A stretch of DNA of 5,041 nt, from the NCBI GenBank assembly GCA_010025475.1, contig RGTE01000083.1, positions 1-5,041 of the forward strand, written 5' to 3'. Shown in pieces: positions 1 to 5,041 of the stretch. The translations under genes and the position numbers were made by a program. Numbering within the stretch: position 1 is the first letter of the stretch; every line of letters begins with the position of its first letter. The notes beneath the pieces are model-generated. The model had not been told where the DNA came from. It ran no database searches and saw only the letters and a program-made list of their open reading frames with translations. The DNA comes from Verrucomicrobiota bacterium. Its GTDB lineage: Bacteria > Verrucomicrobiota > Verrucomicrobiia > Methylacidiphilales > Verrucolacustridaceae.

Positions 1-68
1 TCCTGAGCTACACCCTGCCGATTCTGCTTCCGATTCTGATTCTGGCCGGTTGGCTGTTTATCCGCTGA
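1..68 (+). CDS. 3' end of an unidentified gene with a hydrophobic C-terminal helix
   Basis: Reading from base 3, 21 codons (LSYTLPILLPILILAGWLFIR in one-letter code, split here as LSYTLPILLP then ILILAGWLFIR) run to a TGA at 66-68. About 17 of these residues are hydrophobic, followed by a single terminal Arg, which is what a C-terminal transmembrane helix with a very short tail looks like. The family cannot be told from so little sequence. The gene lies on the same strand as malQ, 49 bp upstream, and the pyrimidine-rich gap (69-117) shows no clear hairpin terminator, so co-transcription with malQ is possible. The first two frames were also considered: frame 1 has a stop at once (TGA 4-6), and frame 2 gives a less coherent peptide. 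Confidence 0.5.
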   Translation, partial: LSYTLPILLPILILAGWLFIR

Positions 69-117
69 TTTCCCCCCTTCCCCGCCCTTGGCTTTCCGTT
101 TTTAATTTCCCGCACGC

Positions 118-1644
118 ATGAATTTTCCACGCGCCGCCGGCATTCTCCTTCATCCCACTTCCCTTCCCGGGCGATACGGGATGGGTGAGATCGGGCCGGA
201 AGCCCACCGCTGGATCGCCCATCTACACGGCATGAATCAGCGGCTTTGGCAGGTGTTGCCACTTGGCCCCACCGGTTACGCCGACTCGCCTTATCAGACC
301 CTTTCGACATTCGCCGGCAACCCCATGTTGATCTCCTTCGAGGCCCTGCGAGAGGAGGGGCTGCTGCTTGAGGCGGATTTGCAGAAATTCCCCGTTTTTC
401 CGGAGGACCGGGTCGATTACGGGCCGGTGATTGAATCCCGGGTTCCGATCCTGGAGAAGGCGGCCCGTTCCTTCGCGCGAAGAGCCTCCGCCCAGCTCAA
501 GGCCGGTCTGGCCAAGTTTGAGGAGGAACACCACGCATGGCTCGAGGATTACGCCCTTTTCACGGTTCTGAAGATGCATTACGGCAACGGACCTTGGGTG
601 AAGTGGCCGACCCCGCTGGTCCGACGCGAGGCGAAAGCCCTGCAGGCGGCCCGGAAAGAACACGCCACCCAAATCCGCCAGGCCAAAATTCTCCAGTTCC
701 TTTTTTTTCATCAATGGGATGCCTTGAGGCGCGAGGCCAAGGCCCGGGGGGTCTCCATCATCGGGGATGTGCCCATTTTCGTGGCTCACGATAGCGCCGA
801 TGTCTGGTGCAGACCGGATCTTTTCTCCCTGGAGTCGGACGGCCAACCCACCGTCGTGGCCGGCGTCCCACCTGATTATTTTAGTGCCACCGGCCAACGA
901 TGGGGAAATCCCCTGTACCGTTGGGATGTCCACGAGAAGGAGGGTTACGCCTGGTGGACTTCCCGCCTCAAGGCTGCCTTCTCGTTGTATGACATCGTCC
1001 GGATCGACCACTTCCGCGGCTTTGCCGCCTACTGGGAGATTCCCGGCACCGAGCCGACCGCGGTCAAAGGCAAGTGGGTCCCGGGTCCGGACCGGAAGCT
1101 GTTCGATGCCGCCAAGGCGGCGCTCGGCACCATGCCAATCATTGCGGAGGACCTCGGGGTGATCACCCCGGATGTGGAGAAACTCCGCGATGGCCTGGGA
1201 TATCCCGGAATGAGGATTCTCCAGTTTGCCTTTGGGGATGACCCGAAAGCCGAAGAATTTCGCCCGGAAAGCTATCCCTCCGGTTGTGTGGTCTATACCG
1301 GCACCCACGACAACGATACCACGGTGGGTTGGTATCGGAGCGAGCCCGGCCAGGACTCCACACGCACCGCTGAACAGATTGAGCGGGAGAGGCATTCAAT
1401 CCGCACCTACCTAAAATGTGACGGTTCCCAGATTCACTGGGACCTGATCGCCTTGGCTTTACGGTCCAACGCCAACACCGCCCTTTACCCTATGCAGGAT
1501 GTTCTCGGGCTGGATTCCTCGGCGCGGATGAATGTTCCGGGACGGGAAAACGGCAACTGGGCTTGGCGTTTCCGTTGGGAGCAGCTGACCCCGGAAATTG
1601 AGCAGCGCCTGGGCCGGCTCACCCGGGAGGCACGCCGCGCCTGA
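118..1644 (+). CDS. malQ: 4-alpha-glucanotransferase (amylomaltase), GH77
   Basis: This cytoplasmic enzyme transfers alpha-1,4-glucan segments between maltodextrins (disproportionation), releasing glucose and building longer chains in maltose and glycogen metabolism. The 508 residues match the usual length of bacterial amylomaltases of the roughly 500-residue Thermus type. Seen in the sequence: the N-terminal family signature GILLHPTSLPG (8-18), SPYQ with FAGNP (57-69), the substrate loop GVPPDYFSATGQRWGNPLY (249-267), the nucleophile Asp297 in VRIDHFRGF, the acid/base Glu344 in IIAEDLG, the third carboxylate Asp398 in GTHDNDT, and RMNVPG (470-475) near the end. Roles are assigned by comparison with the known GH77 active site. 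ATG 118 is chosen because the family N-terminus begins right after it; no good Shine-Dalgarno site precedes it (upstream is TTTTTAATTTCCCGCACGC). The gene seems intact. It converges on the nuclease gene with only 3 bp between stops. Confidence 0.96.
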   Translation: MNFPRAAGILLHPTSLPGRYGMGEIGPEAHRWIAHLHGMNQRLWQVLPLGPTGYADSPYQTLSTFAGNPMLISFEALREEGLLLEADLQKFPVFPEDRVDYGPVIESRVPILEKAARSFARRASAQLKAGLAKFEEEHHAWLEDYALFTVLKMHYGNGPWVKWPTPLVRREAKALQAARKEHATQIRQAKILQFLFFHQWDALRREAKARGVSIIGDVPIFVAHDSADVWCRPDLFSLESDGQPTVVAGVPPDYFSATGQRWGNPLYRWDVHEKEGYAWWTSRLKAAFSLYDIVRIDHFRGFAAYWEIPGTEPTAVKGKWVPGPDRKLFDAAKAALGTMPIIAEDLGVITPDVEKLRDGLGYPGMRILQFAFGDDPKAEEFRPESYPSGCVVYTGTHDNDTTVGWYRSEPGQDSTRTAEQIERERHSIRTYLKCDGSQIHWDLIALALRSNANTALYPMQDVLGLDSSARMNVPGRENGNWAWRFRWEQLTPEIEQRLGRLTREARRA

Positions 1645-1647
1645 GGG

Positions 1648-3177
1648 TTATTTGATCCAGCTCGGGTCCTGGACCACGAACTGAAGTTTGCCTTTATAGA
1701 GTCCCAGCTCGCCCAAAAACTTCATCGCCTTGCCCTTCGGCTCCATCCGCAGGACATCCTTGAGGTTTTTATCGTAGGAGTGCAGGGAATAGGATTTTCC
1801 GTCGACCTCAACCTCGAGAGGACGAATTTTTGAGAAGGTCGCATCCACGATAAAAATTTCCCCCATGGCCTTCGCCAGCTCTTCTGGGGTGGCGTTTTTC
1901 AGAACCGATGCGTTTCTCAACTTGTCCCGGTCGATCCGATCAAAGCCTACTTTCAAGGCCTCTTTCGGCGCCACCGTGCCCCAAGAGTGGGAAGGGAAAA
2001 GTGGCGGCTGGCCGCTGGCGATCTGAAATTCGGCCGTCACCGGGAAGTGGTCACTGGCTCCCCAACCGGGACCGTAGTTGGTCCAGCGCCACGGCAACTG
2101 CAGCGGGCCTTGGGCGTTTAGATCGGAGATCCGGACTTGGGTAATACTCCCCGGGACATAGTCGACTCCCTGCCCGTCCCCCAGTCCTCGGGTGACAAGG
2201 AGTTGAATCAAGGTGCCCCACTCCCCGCCATATTCATCCGAAAAGCGTTTTTCCGGAGCTAGATCAAACCAAAGGTTGTAGAGATCTGGTCCGTCTGTTT
2301 TGGCAAAAATGCCCGCTTCCCCTTGTGAGCCGAGAACATCCTGCAACCCGGTCTTGGGCATGAAGGGATATCGCTGCCCCTGGTTGTACTGCGTGTTGAA
2401 GTCACCACCAATGATGACATCGGAATGGGGATCTTCCTTTAAAATTTGGTCCAACCGGTCCCTTACCGTCTTGGCGTTCCCCAATCGGACATTTTCCATC
2501 GCAGGATTGCCGGCCCCGCTCTTCCAATGATTTCCCAAGACGAAAATCGGATGCCCACCCACATCCAGTTTAGCCTCAAGAATCCCCCGCGCCTTTTCCG
2601 TGAAGTGGGTCTTATGGTCCAACACGGGGATACGGCTAAGGATTCCAACCTTGATCGCTTTCTCGTGCTCGTCCGCATCCGGCGGAACGTCCCCCACCAA
2701 GATCGCATAGCCTTTTAACCCCTCATCCTCGAGAGCCTTGAGCAACCAGGCCTCCACAGGGAGCCCACGGAGTTCGTCACTGAGTTCTGTAGTCAGCATT
2801 TTTTCATAAGTTGTGCCTTCATATTTTTTCAGGAACTCCTTCAGGTCGGTGACGGTGGATTCAGGGGTGTGGTCCACCTCCAGCTCGTTCAAAATTACCA
2901 CATCGGGACCCTTGCCGCTCTGAATGGACTTCAGAACTTTGGCAATTGTCTTGAGCTTGCGCAGAAGCTTGCCCGGACTGTAGCTGTTGGGGTCGTCGGG
3001 GATTTCCGCGTACTCGTCGTAAGGTGCCACCCGGTCGACATCCATCAGGTTTTCCACGTTATAGGCCATCACCACAAAGGGCTTTGAGGCCGCGGGCGCA
3101 TTGGTCCCCTCTGCTTGCGCCGTCCATGCCGCTAAGGCCGTTCCGGCCAAAACGAATAAGACAAACGATTTCTGCAT
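1648..3177 (-). CDS. Secreted endonuclease/exonuclease/phosphatase (EEP) family protein
   Basis: This is a 509-residue protein of the DNase I-like EEP superfamily, metal-dependent phosphodiesterases that cut nucleic acids or other phosphoesters; the substrate here is unknown. A Sec signal peptide is visible: MQK, a hydrophobic stretch, and a likely cleavage site AQA|EG after residue 22. The EEP fold follows: AYNVENL (38-44) with Asn40, ILNELE with metal ligand Glu98, GNHWKS (215-220) with His217, GGDFNT (257-262) with Asp259 and Asn261, and the final SDHFPV (375-380) with the Asp376-His377 pair. All expected catalytic positions are kept, so it should be active, probably in the periplasm or outside the cell. 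Residues about 390-509 lie beyond the catalytic fold and form an extra C-terminal domain ending in YKGKLQFVVQDPSWIK, which resembles the tail of some OB-fold domains. ATG 3177 gives the signal peptide; its ribosome site (AGGG about 13 nt upstream) is poor. The gene is divergent from the WG-TPR gene. Confidence 0.88.
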   Translation of the reverse strand: MQKSFVLFVLAGTALAAWTAQAEGTNAPAASKPFVVMAYNVENLMDVDRVAPYDEYAEIPDDPNSYSPGKLLRKLKTIAKVLKSIQSGKGPDVVILNELEVDHTPESTVTDLKEFLKKYEGTTYEKMLTTELSDELRGLPVEAWLLKALEDEGLKGYAILVGDVPPDADEHEKAIKVGILSRIPVLDHKTHFTEKARGILEAKLDVGGHPIFVLGNHWKSGAGNPAMENVRLGNAKTVRDRLDQILKEDPHSDVIIGGDFNTQYNQGQRYPFMPKTGLQDVLGSQGEAGIFAKTDGPDLYNLWFDLAPEKRFSDEYGGEWGTLIQLLVTRGLGDGQGVDYVPGSITQVRISDLNAQGPLQLPWRWTNYGPGWGASDHFPVTAEFQIASGQPPLFPSHSWGTVAPKEALKVGFDRIDRDKLRNASVLKNATPEELAKAMGEIFIVDATFSKIRPLEVEVDGKSYSLHSYDKNLKDVLRMEPKGKAMKFLGELGLYKGKLQFVVQDPSWIK

Positions 3178-3187
3178 CGTCTAAAAA

Positions 3188-3217
3188 CTACCCTGCCTGT
3201 CGTCGCAGAAGAAGCAT
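3188..3217 (-). other. Possible nine-codon leader ORF ahead of the nuclease gene
   Basis: On the minus strand an ATG at 3217 opens a nine-codon frame, MLLLRRQAG, closed by TAG at 3190-3188, ten bases before the nuclease ATG. It has a better ribosome site (AAGGAA, revcomp of 3224-3229, six bases before the ATG) than the nuclease gene itself. The same frame reads back to a TGA as GGSHSLQIKERLESVKELE, a helical-looking sequence, so it could also be a remnant of a lost gene. With so few codons chance is a fair explanation. Confidence 0.2.
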
Positions 3218-3227
3218 TTCCAGTTCC

Positions 3228-3255
3228 TTGACGGACTCCAGCCTCTCCTTAATCT
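3228..3255 (+). promoter_or_regulatory. Candidate sigma70-type promoter for the WG-TPR gene
   Basis: TTGACG (3228-3233, five of six matches to the -35 consensus) is followed after 16 bases by TAATCT (3250-3255, three of six matches to the -10, including the conserved A2 and T6). Transcription would begin near 3261-3263, only a few bases before the GTG at 3265, implying a nearly leaderless mRNA. The -10 is weak, so this is only a candidate. The region also overlaps the AAGGAA ribosome-like site on the opposite strand. Confidence 0.3.
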
Positions 3256-3264
3256 GAAGAGAGT

Positions 3265-5041
3265 GTGAACCGCCTCACAATTACAAGTATCTGGCTATTA
3301 GCTTTTTGCGGATTTTTTATTGGACTAGACTCCTCCTTTTCACAATCTGATTCGGGGATCGATTTGCGGCCCAAAAAGACCTGGTGGGGCCGTTATGGTT
3401 ATGTGAATTCAGCCGGAAAATTTGTGCTCGAGCCCCAATTCGAGGAAGCTCTTCCCTTCTCCGACTTCCTGGCGCCGGTCAAAAAAGACGGCAAGTGGGG
3501 CTTCATCAACGGGGAAGGCAAATTCATCATCGAACCGCGCTTTGAGGACGCCTATCTCTTCAGTGATCAGGCAGCGGCGGTCAAAGAAGGCGGCCAATGG
3601 GGCTTCATCAACCGTTCGGGAAAGTTTCTGGTGGAACCCAGGTACGAAAATGCCGCGGTCTTTCGCCAGGGACTGGCCGCCGTGCAGTTGAAGGGCAGAT
3701 GGGGCTTTATTGATAAATCGGGTGAAATGGTGATCTCGGCCCGCTTTGAACAGGTCTACTTCTTTCAGGAGGATCGGTGCGGTGCCTTTGCGGACGGCAA
3801 GTGGGGCTTCATCGATCGCAAGGGTGGCTTGGCGGCCGTGAATGTCGGCGGAACCAGGGAAGGAAAGGATTTCCAGGGTGGGGTTTGGAGATTTGTGAAT
3901 CCTGAGGGAAAGGAAGTCATCACCGAGGCTTTTGTATCCCACACGGCTCCCGCCAGCACCGCCACTTCCCGGGTTGGCACTGAAGGAAGGCAGGATACCA
4001 CCGCCCAAATCCAAGGGGTCGAAAGGGGATTTTCCGGCGGCAAGGCCCGGATCCTGCTCGGTCCGCACTTGCTGGATGGAGAATCACGCAGCCCCACCTG
4101 GGGATACATTGATTCCAAGGGCAACTGGCTGGCCCAAGGCGCCACCACGATTCCCCTTAACTTTTCCAGTTACACCCCGGGCGAAGGCTTCACCTTTGAG
4201 TCCGACGTTCTCGGCAACAAGGGCTCGCCCACCGATGTCCTCGCGTCAGCCCGCAGCGCCGAAAGTATTGGGAAAGCCTACGAGCAGATTGAGGCGATCG
4301 ACCGGGACGCGGAGGAGCAATTCACATCGGCTGAACGGGCGGACGAGTTGGGCGACAGGGAGGCGGCCGCCGCGGCGCGCGAACTTGGCAAGGAACGAAA
4401 AGCGGAGGCCATGCGTCTTCGGAAAGAGACGGAAAAACGGGGCGGGGATTCCAACGCAAACTCCCTGAAATATTTCGAGCAGGCCCTGAAGATTTACCAG
4501 GACTTCGCCAAAGACAACCCGGACGATTTCCGGAAAAACGAGGCCCAATACAAAGTCGGGGAGATGCTGGAGCACCTCGCCCGCTATTGGGACGCGTTCG
4601 AGGCCTACAAGAAGCTGGTTGAGGAATCCTCCGCCAACCAGTACTGGGACCTGGCGATTGAGCGGATGTTTGCGATCGGCAACGTCTTCCTCGCCGGCCA
4701 ACCCCAGATGCTCTGGAAGATCCCCATGCCGGCCGACATGAACAAGGTGGTGAAAATTTACGAAACAATCATCCGCGTCGCCCCGTTTGGCCCGTATGCC
4801 CCGCTCGCCACTTTTTCCTGCGGCTTGGCTCGCGAGAAACAGAAGAAATGGCCTGAGGCTGTGAAGTTTTACGAGGAAGTCCTCGATAAATACCCCAAGA
4901 ACGACCTGATCGACGACGCCCAGTACCAGATCGGGTTTGTCTGGATGAAGGCAGCCCGGGAACCGCAGTACGACCAGACCGCTGCCCAAAAAGGCATCGA
5001 GGCTTTTCAGGATTACATCGTTCGGTTCAAACGCAGCGATA
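3265..5041 (+). CDS. Exported WG-repeat protein fused to a BamD-like TPR region (3' end outside window)
   Basis: One open frame of 592 codons runs from GTG 3265 to the window edge with no stop. The start follows an in-frame TAA at 3250-3252; GTG is the only usual start codon before the signal peptide, and GAAGAG just upstream is a weak ribosome site. Residues 1-26 look like a Sec signal peptide (MNR, then a hydrophobic core LTITSIWLLAFCGFFIGL, cleavage perhaps SFS|QS). Cys15 has Phe before it, so a lipobox is not convincing. Residues about 42-312 are WG repeats, with aromatic-Gly cores at Y44, W78, W112, W146 and W180, a decayed one at W208-R209, and another at W279. Residues about 330-395 are a charged Ala/Glu/Arg-rich helical linker, possibly coiled coil. 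Residues about 397-592 are TPR-like helices with BamD-like traits: VAPFGPYAPLA (505-515), KWPEAVKFYEEVLDKYPKN (529-547) and YDQTAAQKGIEAFQDYIVRF (569-588). WG repeats are usually linked to protein or ligand binding and BamD to beta-barrel protein assembly; an envelope scaffold role is inference. The catalytic repertoire is nil: no enzyme motif is seen. Confidence 0.82.
   Translation, partial: MNRLTITSIWLLAFCGFFIGLDSSFSQSDSGIDLRPKKTWWGRYGYVNSAGKFVLEPQFEEALPFSDFLAPVKKDGKWGFINGEGKFIIEPRFEDAYLFSDQAAAVKEGGQWGFINRSGKFLVEPRYENAAVFRQGLAAVQLKGRWGFIDKSGEMVISARFEQVYFFQEDRCGAFADGKWGFIDRKGGLAAVNVGGTREGKDFQGGVWRFVNPEGKEVITEAFVSHTAPASTATSRVGTEGRQDTTAQIQGVERGFSGGKARILLGPHLLDGESRSPTWGYIDSKGNWLAQGATTIPLNFSSYTPGEGFTFESDVLGNKGSPTDVLASARSAESIGKAYEQIEAIDRDAEEQFTSAERADELGDREAAAAARELGKERKAEAMRLRKETEKRGGDSNANSLKYFEQALKIYQDFAKDNPDDFRKNEAQYKVGEMLEHLARYWDAFEAYKKLVEESSANQYWDLAIERMFAIGNVFLAGQPQMLWKIPMPADMNKVVKIYETIIRVAPFGPYAPLATFSCGLAREKQKKWPEAVKFYEEVLDKYPKNDLIDDAQYQIGFVWMKAAREPQYDQTAAQKGIEAFQDYIVRFKRSD
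3388..4200 (+). repeat. Protein-coding WG repeat tract (102-bp period in its first part)
   Basis: Units begin at 3388, 3490, 3592, 3694 and 3796, exactly 102 bp (34 codons) apart, each with the pattern G-x-W-G-F-[IV]-[ND]-x-x-G-K-[FV]-[IVL]-[IV]-E-P-x-[FY]-E-x-A-x-x-F. The first has Tyr44 in place of Trp. The fifth loses its second half; then come a decayed unit (GVWRFVNPEGKEVI, from 3880) carrying an insertion, and TWGYIDSKG (from 4096), followed by a half unit ending YTPGEGFTF. Units two and five share an identical 21-base stretch (3487-3507 and 3793-3813), 306 bp or three units apart. Conservation is otherwise mainly at protein level, so these are not recent DNA copies. Confidence 0.88.

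Noticed and set aside
223..1395. 390-codon minus-strand frame opposite malQ
   Set aside because: It lies wholly within a clearly recognised malQ with intact catalytic motifs, and its own protein resembles no family; long antisense frames are common in GC-rich genes.
1656..1673. Possible hairpin TCCAG ... CTGGA near the malQ stop
   Set aside because: The stem is only 5 bp with an 8-base loop and no T-tract on either strand; not supportable as a terminator.
3298..3312. Lipobox LAFC in the WG-TPR signal peptide (Cys15)
   Set aside because: The residue before Cys is Phe instead of Gly, Ala or Ser, the hydrophobic stretch continues past the Cys, and a plausible type I cleavage site follows at SFS|QS.
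3388..3831. CRISPR-like or tandem DNA array at 102-bp period
   Set aside because: Units are coding, in frame, diverged at DNA level and lack unique spacers; the period is explained by 34-residue WG protein repeats.
3409..4068. 219-codon minus-strand frame with repeated DEAPLA segments
   Set aside because: It is the antisense image of the WG repeats: the repeated residues come from the repeated coding strand. The plus frame has a signal peptide and recognisable domain pattern, the minus frame none.
4246..4989. 247-codon minus-strand frame opposite the TPR region
   Set aside because: It shadows the plus-strand TPR frame, which has amphipathic helices and BamD-like motifs; the minus product is a Val/Leu-rich sequence with no recognisable domain.

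Overview
The window suits a Gram-negative bacterial chromosome of moderately high GC. Two predicted exported proteins, one with a C-terminal part resembling the outer-membrane assembly factor BamD, point to a double-membrane cell. Weak Shine-Dalgarno sites, the style of the secreted nuclease and the long BamD-like TPR protein recall the Verrucomicrobiota/PVC group. That placement is an impression from sequence style, not a proven assignment. No RNA gene, CRISPR array, insertion sequence or other mobile element was seen.

Layout. Bases 1-68 are the last codons of an upstream plus-strand gene that ends in a hydrophobic, membrane-like helix. After a 49-bp gap comes a complete malQ (118-1644, +), the GH77 4-alpha-glucanotransferase of maltodextrin/glycogen metabolism, with all three catalytic carboxylates present. 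Three bases beyond its stop, a convergent gene on the minus strand (1648-3177) encodes a secreted endonuclease/exonuclease/phosphatase (EEP) family protein with a separate C-terminal domain. An 87-bp divergent intergenic region (3178-3264) then leads to a plus-strand gene that starts at GTG 3265 and is still open at the window end (592 codons seen).

The last gene is the most interesting part. One uninterrupted frame joins a signal peptide, about seven WG-type repeats (the first five in exact 34-residue register), a charged Ala/Glu/Arg-rich helical linker, and a TPR region with BamD-like features. No stop lies between the WG part and the TPR part, and nothing inside looks like a second signal peptide. 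It therefore reads as a real fusion, a periplasmic or envelope-associated WG-TPR scaffold. Because it is open at the right edge and lacks an obvious standalone start codon of the ATG type, it is easily missed by simple ORF calling.

The genes do not form one pathway. malQ is cytoplasmic sugar metabolism, possibly co-transcribed with the upstream membrane gene. The nuclease and the WG-TPR protein are both exported and diverge from one short control region, so they may share regulation, but the sequence does not prove this.
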